Below are positions 6,446-12,263 of a stretch of DNA of 12,263 nt, in pieces (position 1 is the first letter of the stretch; each line of letters begins with the position of its first letter). A program made the translations under genes and the position numbers. The notes beneath the pieces were generated by a model, which was not told where the DNA came from, did not search any database, and saw nothing but the letters and a program-made list of their open reading frames with translations. This stretch comes from CAYTOJ01 sp964439415 (GTDB lineage: Bacteria > Pseudomonadota > Alphaproteobacteria > Rickettsiales > CAZAGG01): NCBI GenBank assembly GCA_964439415.1, contig CAYTOJ010000058.1, forward strand, positions 1-12,263. The letters are read 5' to 3'.

Positions 6446-7630
6446 ATGGGAATGAAAAGTGGCTCTGGCTTGTTGGGTTTTAAATCAATTTTTGGTGGCA
6501 GGAATACAAAATCAGCCCCTGCTTTTCAGGCCTGGCTTGAGGGTTTGAGAACTCCCATCTGGAGCGGGCGGGATTATAAACAGTTCGCGGAAGAGGGCTA
6601 TCGCCGTAATGTTATAGCTTTCCGCTCAATCTCCATGATTGCTGAGGCTGCGGCATCAGTGAATCTCAAACTGTATCATGATAGCGGTACAGCGAAACTG
6701 GAGGTAAAGAAACATCCGGTATTGCAGCTTCTGAAAAAGCCGAATCCTTACCAGTCAGTTGAGCATTTACTGGAGAGCATGTATTCCTACAGACTTATAT
6801 CCGGCAATAGTTACCTGCTGGCTGTGGGCGGGCAAACACCGGTTGAGCTTTATTCCCTCCGCCCGGACAAGGTAAACGTGGTGCTAAGTGATGACGGGCT
6901 AATCACCGCTTACCGCTATAAAGTGGGCGATAACTGGCGTGACTACCCAGTGGACGCACTGCATGGACGCTCAAATATTCTGCATTTCAGAACGTTTAAC
7001 CCCTTGCATGAATGGTATGGCCTGTCACCGATTGAAGCCGCCGCCTACAGCATAGACCAGCATAACCAGTCAGGCGCGTGGAATCAGGCGCTGCTGCAAA
7101 ACGGGGCGCGGCCTTCCGGCGCGCTGGTGGTGCGGGCTGAAGGGGGGTATCAGGGCAGCTTGAGTGAGGATCAGTATTCAAGGCTTAAAAACCAGATAGA
7201 TGAGCAATTCTCAGGCGCGCAGAACGCCGGGCGGCCAATTCTGCTGGAAGGCGGGCTGGACTGGAAGGAGATGAGCATCTCCCCCCAGGATATGGACTTT
7301 ATCAATGCCAAGCATTCATCCGCACGGGATATTGCACTGGCTTTCGGCGTGCCGCCGCAGCTTCTGGGCATTCCCGGCGATAATACCTACAGCAATTACA
7401 GCGAGGCGCGCCTTGCTTTCTGGGAGGAAACAGTGATTCCGCTGGTGCAGTCCTTCGCGCAGAGCCTGAATAACTGGCTGCTGCCCATGTTCGGCGCTAA
7501 TCTGGAACTGCTGCCAGATCTTGATAACCTGTCAGCTCTTTCGCCACGCCGGGAAGAATTATGGCGCAGGGTAGGAAGCGCAGCATTCCTCAGTGACGAT
7601 GAAAAAAGATCACTCCTGGGGTTGTCATGA
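6446..7630 (+). CDS. HK97-family phage portal protein (GTA-like)
   Basis: A 394-aa portal protein, close to the length of the gene-transfer-agent portal (g3 of Rhodobacter capsulatus) and shorter than many phage portals. Portals form the dodecameric ring through which DNA enters and leaves the head. Typical features are YRRNVIAFRSISMIAEAAA near residues 52-70, LLKKPNPYQS, a SGNSYLLAV strand, GLSPIEAA, and the late signature ALAFGVPPQLLGIPGDNTYSNYSEA, followed by a helix with aromatic residues. The ATG at 6446 has AAAAGGG (6431-6437) eight bases upstream; ATGGGAATG offers a second start two codons later. Its stop overlaps the next ATG (ATGA). No terminase gene precedes it. The frame is full length and undamaged, which argues for selection. 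Confidence 0.92.
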   Translation: MGMKSGSGLLGFKSIFGGRNTKSAPAFQAWLEGLRTPIWSGRDYKQFAEEGYRRNVIAFRSISMIAEAAASVNLKLYHDSGTAKLEVKKHPVLQLLKKPNPYQSVEHLLESMYSYRLISGNSYLLAVGGQTPVELYSLRPDKVNVVLSDDGLITAYRYKVGDNWRDYPVDALHGRSNILHFRTFNPLHEWYGLSPIEAAAYSIDQHNQSGAWNQALLQNGARPSGALVVRAEGGYQGSLSEDQYSRLKNQIDEQFSGAQNAGRPILLEGGLDWKEMSISPQDMDFINAKHSSARDIALAFGVPPQLLGIPGDNTYSNYSEARLAFWEETVIPLVQSFAQSLNNWLLPMFGANLELLPDLDNLSALSPRREELWRRVGSAAFLSDDEKRSLLGLS

Positions 7631-7770
7631 ATAATAACGATAACTTCCCAATTATAGGTACTGCCTATCGTCTTCCCCCACCGTTTACGGGGGGTGAGAA
7701 ATGCGTTGCATTTCAGGGGGGGCATCTTTCTTTTAGCGTAACTCAGCAGAACTGGGGCTATCATGAATAA
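7627..7770 (+). CDS. Small protein between portal and protease (GTA g3.5 position)
   Basis: A 47-aa ORF that exactly bridges portal and protease. Its ATG overlaps the portal stop (ATGA at 7627-7630) and its TAA at 7768-7770 lies just inside the protease gene, which starts at 7763. Overlap at both ends is typical of translationally coupled phage genes. The peptide begins MNNNDNFPIIGTAYRLPPPF and ends SFSVTQQNWGYHE; no domain is recognised. R. capsulatus GTA also has a small gene, g3.5, at this position; correspondence is inferred from position only. The coding stretch includes two strong hairpins: CCCC-A-CCG/CGG-GGGG around a TTTA loop (about 7676-7694) and GAAATGC/GCATTTC (7697-7713). Confidence 0.6.
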   Translation: MNNNDNFPIIGTAYRLPPPFTGGEKCVAFQGGHLSFSVTQQNWGYHE

Positions 7771-8233
7771 CACAGGATTTATCAGCGGTTATGCCAGTGT
7801 ATTTGGCATTAAAGACCGCCAGAATGATATAATAACCGCCGGAGCGTTTAAATACTCAGCGCCGGATGTAAAACTGCTCTGGCAGCATGATGCCGCCCAG
7901 CCTATCGGCGTTATAAAGCACATCAGGCAGGATAATCACGGGTTATATATTGAAGGAATACTGCTGGAGGAGGTATGGCGTGGGCGGGAGGCTCTGGCGC
8001 TCCTGCGTTCCGGCGCAGTCAGAAATTTGAGTATAGGTTATAGCGTGCAGGATTACGGCATTATCCCAAAAACCGGTTGGCGGATTATTAAAAGCGCCTA
8101 TTTGTGGGAAGTAAGCTTGGTAACCTTCCCCGCCAACCCTAGCGCACAGATCACCGGGCTAGGCTCAGCAGAGGGCAGGGCAGGGGATATAAAAGCGGTG
8201 ATAAAAAATGCTGTGAATGTTCTGCGTTCTTGA
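7763..8233 (+). CDS. HK97-family prohead protease
   Basis: A 156-aa protease of the HK97 prohead (U35/S78) family, which cleaves scaffold and capsid N-termini during head maturation. The likely catalytic residues are His42 (LLWQHD), Ser90 (RNLSIGYS) and Glu116 (WEVSLVTFPANP), all in the usual order. The N-terminal GFISGYASVFGIKDRQNDII is characteristic. At this length it is the bare protease without a fused scaffold segment. It overlaps the preceding small ORF by 8 bp, so translation is probably coupled. The expected next gene, the major capsid protein, is absent: after the stop come 80 bp of spacer and a prepilin gene. The substrate must therefore be encoded elsewhere, or the locus is a remnant. 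Confidence 0.9.
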   Translation: MNNTGFISGYASVFGIKDRQNDIITAGAFKYSAPDVKLLWQHDAAQPIGVIKHIRQDNHGLYIEGILLEEVWRGREALALLRSGAVRNLSIGYSVQDYGIIPKTGWRIIKSAYLWEVSLVTFPANPSAQITGLGSAEGRAGDIKAVIKNAVNVLRS

Positions 8234-8247
8234 AGAGAAAAATCCAG

Positions 8248-8262
8248 TGGTTATGTTAACCA
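8248..8262. other. Small hairpin after the protease gene
   Basis: TGGTTA and TAACCA pair around a TGT loop, 15 bp after the protease stop. No T-run follows, so it is at best a weak transcript end. Confidence 0.3.
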
Positions 8263-8313
8263 GGAATTAATGCGTTCATTATAGGATGGCTATGTTGTAA
8301 AGGATGTAGTAGT

Positions 8314-8373
8314 ATGCCAGAAGCAAGAAGCAAGAAGCAAGAAGCAAGAAGCAAGAAGCAAGAAGCAAGAAGC
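8314..8373 (+). CDS. Probable 5' end of the prepilin gene (repetitive leader, runs into gap)
   Basis: ATG at 8314 is preceded by AGGA (8301-8304) at 9-nt spacing. The frame then reads MPEARSKKQ followed by repeats of EARSKKQ up to the assembly gap. The basic, hydrophilic translation fits the cytoplasmic leader of a type IV prepilin, and the prepilin frame after the gap is open back to the gap edge. The two parts are in frame only if the true missing length is a multiple of three; the 100 Ns are a placeholder, so this cannot be decided here. Confidence 0.5.
8319..8373 (+). repeat. Heptanucleotide tandem repeat (AGAAGCA)n, cut by the gap
   Basis: Eight perfect units of AGAAGCA run from 8319 to the gap, the last lacking one base. 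AGAAGCC at 8474-8480 appears to be the final, degenerate unit on the far side. The unit has no stop codon in any plus-strand frame, and three units encode the seven-residue period EARSKKQ. Copy-number change of a 7-nt unit shifts the downstream frame. Confidence 0.9.
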
Positions 8374-8473
8374 NNNNNNNNNNNNNNNNNNNNNNNNNNN
8401 NNNNNNNNNNNNNNNNNNNNNNNNNNNNNNNNNNNNNNNNNNNNNNNNNNNNNNNNNNNNNNNNNNNNNNNNN
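8374..8473. other. Assembly gap (100 N)
   Basis: Exactly 100 unknown bases, a conventional placeholder for a gap of unknown size. It falls inside the heptanucleotide repeat, which probably collapsed during short-read assembly. Confidence 0.95.
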
Positions 8474-9343
8474 AGAAGCCAGTGTGAAGGGCTTGTAGAG
8501 CCTGTCAAGCAGAAAAACAGCGGTTTTACGCTGGTGGAACTTTCAATTGTTCTGATGATTATCGGGCTGTTAGTTGGTGGGGTTTTAGTAGGACAAGAAC
8601 TGATACGGACTGCTGAGATTCATAAACAAATCAGCCAGATTGAAGGTTGGAGAAATGCCACAAACGTATTCAAACTTAAATATAACTGTTTGCCTGGGGA
8701 TTGCTCAAATATCACCGCTTTTATAAGTGATCCAAATGTTCAGAATGGCAATGGCAATGGAATGATAAGTTATGCTAACTATCTGCCGGCATTGAATTTT
8801 TCTGGTGAGATTCAACAATTTTGGCTACAATTATATGATTCGGGGCTGTTAGCCGGAATTTCTCCACAAGGTGTAAGCGGGACTGGCGCAATTGGAATTG
8901 ACTTGCCTAGAAATGTCACCTCCGCTTCGGGAACAATACTTTTTTTTTCAGGTGAGCCAAACCTACCGGCTGAAGCAGGTTATTATAGCGGCCCTAATTA
9001 TGACCAGATTAAATATGATCATTATTTCTGGTTAAATATAGGGTGGAATATTAGCTCAGGGGGATATTCTAATGTTGCTTCAGCAAGTGGTAGGCGATGG
9101 GCTAGCCGTATAGTTTATGCCATTGATAATAAGATTGATGATGGAAATGGCCTTACAGGGAAGTTATTTGCTCCTTCTGTGTTTGCAAATTCTGGTGCAA
9201 TGGGTGGAACTAATGGCCCAGGATGGAGCTATAATGGTGCTTGTAGAAACAGCCTAACGGGAGTTTATGTCAATTTAAATAATGATGCGCCGGTAAGTGG
9301 CCAAGGAGATGGCGCAGGATGCTATATAGTATTGCGGTTTTAA
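8474..9343 (+). CDS. Type IV prepilin-like (pseudopilin) protein, 5' end in gap
   Basis: The frame is open from the gap edge. It carries a prepilin peptidase site, KQKNSG|FTLVELSIVLMIIGL, with cleavage after the Gly at 8522-8524 and the canonical Glu at mature position 5. The mature protein has 272 residues: an N-terminal hydrophobic helix (to about residue 22), a helical stretch with IRTAEIHKQISQIEGW, CLPGDC, and a Gly/Asn/Ser-rich globular part ending GAGCYIVLRF. Four cysteines could form two disulfides. Later GTG or ATG starts (8534 onward) would remove the cleavage site, so the start must lie upstream, probably at 8314. No pilus or type II secretion genes are nearby. The sequence is visibly richer in A and T than its neighbours, which suggests a different origin. 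Confidence 0.85.
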   Translation, partial: RSQCEGLVEPVKQKNSGFTLVELSIVLMIIGLLVGGVLVGQELIRTAEIHKQISQIEGWRNATNVFKLKYNCLPGDCSNITAFISDPNVQNGNGNGMISYANYLPALNFSGEIQQFWLQLYDSGLLAGISPQGVSGTGAIGIDLPRNVTSASGTILFFSGEPNLPAEAGYYSGPNYDQIKYDHYFWLNIGWNISSGGYSNVASASGRRWASRIVYAIDNKIDDGNGLTGKLFAPSVFANSGAMGGTNGPGWSYNGACRNSLTGVYVNLNNDAPVSGQGDGAGCYIVLRF

Positions 9344-9364
9344 TAGTGTAATTTTTTCCCAAAT

Positions 9365-9862
9365 TCAATTCATCATCTTCCAGCTACCGTCCGGTTGCAG
9401 GCAAGCTGTGCCGTAGCTGCTGCGGCGTACACCGCCCACGGTGGTGACTGACTGATACTCCCGGCAGTATTTATCGTCATTATAACGGATGCTGGCAGGC
9501 GGAATTGCAGCATATGAAACCCTTGGCTCGACATATACAACAGGCGCAGGGCGCGGTTCCATGTAACGGCCTAATGAATAACCGCCATAATTGCTGCCAT
9601 AAATGAACACATCGCGGCTGTAGTGGCGGGGATGGTGAAAATTATGCCCATAGTGGTGGCCTTTCCCGTGCTTCCAGTGGCCGCGCCCGTGATGATCATC
9701 GTGCCTGTAGCCGTGGCCGCGCCCGTGGTGACGGTCATCGTCATGCCTGCCTTGTACCCCCCAGCCGCGCTCTATTTCAACATAACCACCAGCTAAGACT
9801 GGAGTTGCAGTGACAGTCAGGAAAGCCGCCAGCATAGCGGTTTTAGCGAAAATTTTAAGCAT
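9365..9862 (-). CDS. His-rich secreted protein with RT0821/Lpp0805-like C-terminus
   Basis: A 165-aa exported protein. The signal peptide MLKIFAKTAMLAAFLTVTA ends near PVLAGG. Next comes a His/Arg/Asp/Gly-rich stretch of about 60 residues (RHDDDRHHGRGHGYRHDDHH and similar) that could bind metal ions, then a Tyr/Pro-rich linker. The C-terminal 34 residues, with YCREYQ, VGGVRRSSYGTAC and QPDGSWKMMN, resemble the end of the RT0821/Lpp0805 surface-protein family; the two Cys may pair. The start at 9862 is preferred over the ATG ten codons upstream (9892) because GAGGGG lies just before it and because that upstream ATG falls inside a likely -10 element. Converges on the prepilin gene, 21 bp apart. 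Confidence 0.8.
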   Translation of the reverse strand: MLKIFAKTAMLAAFLTVTATPVLAGGYVEIERGWGVQGRHDDDRHHGRGHGYRHDDHHGRGHWKHGKGHHYGHNFHHPRHYSRDVFIYGSNYGGYSLGRYMEPRPAPVVYVEPRVSYAAIPPASIRYNDDKYCREYQSVTTVGGVRRSSYGTACLQPDGSWKMMN

Positions 9863-9890
9863 TTGCCCCTCATTTTTATAACTTGGCTGC

Positions 9891-9896
9891 ACTATA
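9891..9896 (-). promoter_or_regulatory. Likely -10 element for the His-rich protein gene
   Basis: TATAGT on the minus strand (ACTATA on plus) lies 28 bp before the chosen start at 9862, giving a leader of about 20 nt that includes the GAGGGG ribosome-binding site. The -35 is poor (TACGCA, 17 bp further upstream). Confidence 0.4.
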
Positions 9897-9935
9897 CCTG
9901 AATATTCTTACTGTGCGTATTCCTGCATATTAAAA

Positions 9936-10733
9936 TTATGTAATAAGAGGCTGAACAGGCTTTAAATGTTTGGGTAAGCGTTTATCGAAGAACCCGGCGA
10001 GGGACATCCTAACGTTCTCGCCAGCATCAGCGTGGATTTTTGTAACCAGGTGGTGGCATTTGTTATGTATAAAAACCATGCGGTTAGGGCGCGGCAGGAT
10101 GCAGGTGGCAAAACCAGGATCCCAGAAGAACTGCATTTCTTCCTCATGTTTGATCCATTTGCGGCGGTAAAATTTGTAGGAATCCACCGTTTTCTGATGC
10201 TCATGCAAAGCCTCTGAGCTTTGCGTATCCAGTGCCAGCAGCAGGCCGCCCCAGTGAATATCCCATTTCGGGGTGAGGAAAAACGCATACGCGCCGGAAT
10301 AGATATTAGCCCCGTCATCGTGCAGGGAAAGGCCGGTTCCGGCCTGGTAAATCCAGGCGGTGGTGGAGAAGGTTTTCCAGTCCACATTCGGCCTGCCAAT
10401 AAAATCGGCTACTTCCGGCAAAAAACCGTTCATGTATTCTATGAACAGGTCAAAGTCATTCTTCACCGGGTATGCCCAGCTTGCCTCCAGGCGATCCTGA
10501 AGATTGGCGTAGTAAATCACGCTTTGCGCTGAGCGCAGGGGAAATCCATCCCTCAGGCGCCATACTCTGGCGACATTATCCGCCGTGTTGATGTGTTTAT
10601 AGTCAATCTCGCAGGCATAGGAATATAACCGCTCAAACAGTTCCGGCGGCAGAAAATCATCATAAACCCGCACCTGTGGCAGGTCGAGAGTTTTACGCGG
10701 CTTATGTTTAGGCGTTATAATCACGGCCAGCAA
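9936..10733 (-). CDS. 2-oxoglutarate/Fe(II)-dependent oxygenase (prolyl 4-hydroxylase-like)
   Basis: A 265-aa protein with the double-stranded beta-helix iron site of this superfamily. His138 and Asp140 (LSLHDDG) and a distal His228 (CHHLVTKI, aligning with the WHxV position) would bind iron; Arg242 (ENVRMSLAGFF) would bind 2-oxoglutarate. The N-terminal VYDDFLPPELFERLYSYA and the central HWGGLLLALD are typical of the P4Hc-like branch. The substrate is unknown; relatives hydroxylate proteins or modify small molecules, and no biosynthetic partners lie nearby. The first possible start is a TTG at 10733; a GTG at 10724 is an alternative. No ATG occurs near the N-terminus and neither start has a clear ribosome-binding site. 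It is followed by the His-rich gene on the same strand after 73 bp. Confidence 0.8.
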   Translation of the reverse strand: MLAVIITPKHKPRKTLDLPQVRVYDDFLPPELFERLYSYACEIDYKHINTADNVARVWRLRDGFPLRSAQSVIYYANLQDRLEASWAYPVKNDFDLFIEYMNGFLPEVADFIGRPNVDWKTFSTTAWIYQAGTGLSLHDDGANIYSGAYAFFLTPKWDIHWGGLLLALDTQSSEALHEHQKTVDSYKFYRRKWIKHEEEMQFFWDPGFATCILPRPNRMVFIHNKCHHLVTKIHADAGENVRMSLAGFFDKRLPKHLKPVQPLIT

Positions 10734-11173
10734 TAAAGCACAAAAGGGTTATAACCTGGTTAAGAGATGCAAAAATTATTATAAATAAAGGCATTAAAAT
10801 AAGCAGGTGTTGCCAAAATAATTAACCAATTAGTAAGGCACTTAAGTTAATGTAAGTTAATAAAGAAAGTAACAATGTTTAACAAAGAATGGTTTATCTG
10901 GTTGCTTTACTGGTAAGAAATAACAGGGGGTAATACCTTAAGTTGAATACTATACCAGCAACAACCTGCTGATTTATTAAGCCTTGAGATTTTTTATCTC
11001 GGCTACGGATTTTGGGCTATAGCGCAGTGAGTGTGTGTTTGTGCTATTAGCAGAGCAATGAGTGCTATATTTTAAGATATTGGCCTACGCTCTGTGCAAA
11101 CACAACCGCTTACGGCATATATACCCTGAACGATTGCCCCAAGCTAGGAGGGGGTCTGCCCCCTCCATTTTTT
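10734..11173. other. 440-bp gene-free stretch, AT-rich on the left
   Basis: No convincing protein frame lies here. The left 250 bp are AT-rich with many TTAA-containing runs (for example GTTAATGTAAGTTAATAAAG). The right part holds a small stem-loop (GCC-TT-GAGAT/ATCTCGGC, 10981-11003), a copy of the dispersed CGCTCTG/CAACCGCTT motif and a strong plus-strand terminator. A 13-codon ORF rich in Trp (10875-10916) is probably chance. Confidence 0.6.
11088..11130. repeat. Dispersed motif CGCTCTGYGC-CAACCGCTT-ATATA, second copy
   Basis: CGCTCTGTGC (11088-11097) and CAACCGCTT (11103-11111), followed by ATATATACCCTGAA (11117-11130), repeat the block order seen at 5505-5540. The last block is the inverse of the TTCAGGGTATATA end motif at 5528-5540. 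Confidence 0.4.
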
Positions 11174-11175
11174 TT
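11147..11175 (+). terminator. Strong Rho-independent terminator reading rightward
   Basis: GGAGGGGG (11147-11154) and CCCCCTCC (11159-11166) form a perfect 8-bp GC-rich stem with a TCTG loop, followed by A and eight Ts (11168-11175). It acts only on plus-strand transcripts: on the minus strand no U-tract follows the stem. No plus-strand gene precedes it, since both flanking genes are on the minus strand. It may end an unannotated RNA or block antisense transcription into the lyase gene, whose stop codon it touches. Confidence 0.75.
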
Positions 11176-12263
11176 ATGATAGGGCTGTGTCAAGATCCCT
11201 TATTAAATCCTCAATATTTTCAATGCCTACCGATAGCCTGATCAGGCCGTCATCAATGCCAATTGTACGGCGGACATCCGCCGGGATTGAGGCATGAGTC
11301 ATGGATGCCGGATGTTCGGCCAGGCTTTCTACCCCGCCCAGACTCTCCGCCAGTGTAAAAATTTCTAGTTTTGAGAGCATGGAACGGGCTGCCTGTTCGC
11401 CGCCTTTTAAAATAACCGAAATCATGCCGCCGAAGCCATGCATCTGCTGTTTCGCAAGGGCGTGCTGTGGGTGACTGGGCAGACCAGGGTAGATAACCCT
11501 GTCAATAGCCGTATGATTCTCCAGCCACTGGCTGACTTTCACAGCATTCTCACAGTGCCGCTGCATCCGTATCGCCAGGGTTTTCGCGCCACGATGCGCC
11601 AGAAAAGCATCAAATGGTCCGGCAATGGCTCCGGCACCGTTCTGAATAAAATACAGCCGCTCCGCCAGTTCATCATTATTTACTACTGCAATGCCGCCGA
11701 TAACATCGGAATGTCCGCCAATGTATTTGGTGGTGGAGTGCATTACAATATCAAACCCCAGTTCCAGCGGCTTTTGGATGTAGGGGGAGGCGAAAGTGTT
11801 ATCCGCCACTTTTAATATGTTTTTCCCTGCAATTTCCGCTACCGCGTTCAGATCAACCAGTTTTAAAAGCGGGTTGGTTGGGGTCTCCACCCAGAGCATC
11901 CTGGTGTTTGGCTTTATTGCGGCTTTGATTTTATCCACATCGGTCATGTCTACATAACTGAAGTCGAGATTGGCGGCGCGGCGCTTGATACGCTCAAACA
12001 GGCGGTATGTGCCACCGTAAAGGTCGTTCATGGCAATAATGTGCGAGCCAGAATCCAGCATCTGCAGAATCGAATCAGCCGCAGCCAGGCCGGAAGCAAA
12101 GGCGAATCCTGCACTGCCATTTTCAAGATTGGCCATTAGCCGTTCAAAAGCAAAGCGGGTGGGATTGTGGCTGCGACCGTAATCAAAGCCTTTATGCACC
12201 GCCGGGGCTTCCTGCTTGTAAGTGGAATTAGCGTAAATCGGGGTGATCACGGCTCCGGTTGAG
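11174..12263 (-). CDS. Cystathionine gamma-lyase/synthase family PLP enzyme (5' end outside window)
   Basis: The last 363 residues of a Cys/Met-metabolism PLP enzyme. The frame continues through STGAVITPIYANSTY to the window edge, so the GTG at 12250 is an internal codon, not the start; about 15-25 N-terminal residues are missing. Landmarks in order: GFDYGRSHNPTR, the phosphate-binding ASGLAA, NDLYGGTYRLFE, VETPTNPLLK, the PLP aspartate in KVADNTFASPY, the Schiff-base lysine in HSTTKYIGGHSD, and the C-terminal SLGGVESLAEHPASMTHA. Family members make or cleave cystathionine in methionine and cysteine metabolism. Gamma-lyase and gamma-synthase share these motifs, so the exact reaction is not decided. 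No partner gene is visible. Confidence 0.9.
   Translation of the reverse strand, partial: STGAVITPIYANSTYKQEAPAVHKGFDYGRSHNPTRFAFERLMANLENGSAGFAFASGLAAADSILQMLDSGSHIIAMNDLYGGTYRLFERIKRRAANLDFSYVDMTDVDKIKAAIKPNTRMLWVETPTNPLLKLVDLNAVAEIAGKNILKVADNTFASPYIQKPLELGFDIVMHSTTKYIGGHSDVIGGIAVVNNDELAERLYFIQNGAGAIAGPFDAFLAHRGAKTLAIRMQRHCENAVKVSQWLENHTAIDRVIYPGLPSHPQHALAKQQMHGFGGMISVILKGGEQAARSMLSKLEIFTLAESLGGVESLAEHPASMTHASIPADVRRTIGIDDGLIRLSVGIENIEDLIRDLDTALS

Noticed and set aside
7396..7773. 125-aa minus-strand ORF opposite the portal end and protease start
   Set aside because: It has no recognisable features and lies opposite three coupled plus-strand coding frames.
8319..8373. CRISPR array
   Set aside because: The repeat is a contiguous 7-nt tandem unit without spacers, and no cas genes are near.
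8290..8508. Minus-strand ORF through the N gap
   Set aside because: Its translation is only the reverse reading of the heptanucleotide repeat (ASCFLLL periods), and half of it is unknown sequence.
9962..10532. Long alternative frames within the oxygenase gene on both strands
   Set aside because: The 265-aa minus frame carries the iron and cosubstrate residues; the others are shadows caused by codon composition.
10875..10916. A 13-codon ORF with three Trp codons, resembling a trp leader peptide
   Set aside because: No tryptophan gene follows on the plus strand, the Shine-Dalgarno is weak, and the terminator lies 230 bp further on with no alternative pairing seen. The surrounding AT-rich sequence makes a short chance ORF likely.
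11438..11815. 125-aa plus-strand ORF inside the PLP enzyme gene
   Set aside because: It is antisense to highly conserved PLP-enzyme motifs and has no feature of its own.
1..12263. tRNA, rRNA or tmRNA genes
   Set aside because: No cloverleaf with a GGTTCGAATC-like T-arm or ribosomal RNA signature was seen on reading; TTCGA occurrences fall in coding sequence or lack flanking stems. Covariance-model scanning was not available.

Overview
This window looks like alphaproteobacterial chromosome from a draft or metagenome assembly; it contains a run of exactly 100 Ns at a tandem repeat. The best lineage marker is the 203-aa exonuclease at 385-996, which follows the NrnC pattern of Bartonella and other alphaproteobacteria. 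The HK97-type portal/protease pair resembles the gene-transfer-agent (GTA) type, and there is a surface protein with an RT0821/Lpp0805-like C-terminus. Moderate GC and scattered phage-like genes would fit a Rickettsiales/Holosporales-like or related lineage, but the order cannot be settled from this sequence alone.

Layout, left to right. (1) 1-319 is the 3' end of an Omp85/BamA-type outer-membrane assembly protein. (2) nrnC (385-996) meets a small membrane-protein gene on the opposite strand (958-1236), tail to tail. (3) A gene-poor leader (1237-1541) holds a possible inverted-repeat-bounded element and a hairpin that covers the mreB ribosome-binding site and start codon. (4) mreB (1542-2582) and topA (2739-5426) are intact housekeeping genes. 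(5) A 255-bp palindrome-rich spacer precedes a Lys-rich exported protein (5682-6359). (6) A compact, translationally coupled trio (6446-8233) encodes an HK97 portal, a 47-residue protein and a prohead protease; no terminase or capsid gene lies beside it. (7) A prepilin gene (8314?-9343) has its leader interrupted by a 7-nt tandem repeat and the assembly gap. (8) On the minus strand are a His-rich surface protein (9365-9862), a 2-oxoglutarate/Fe(II) oxygenase (9936-10733), and, after a 440-bp gene-free stretch ending in a plus-strand terminator, a trans-sulfuration PLP enzyme (11174 to window end).

The left half is mostly envelope and nucleic-acid housekeeping: BamA, NrnC, MreB, TopA. The right half is accessory: phage/GTA-derived genes, a pilin-like gene and surface proteins. 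The most unusual features are the heptanucleotide repeat that probably lies inside the prepilin leader and could switch reading frame, a family of short palindromes ending in ATATACC/GGTATAT found in several intergenic regions (one overlapping the mreB start), and the small gene between portal and protease.
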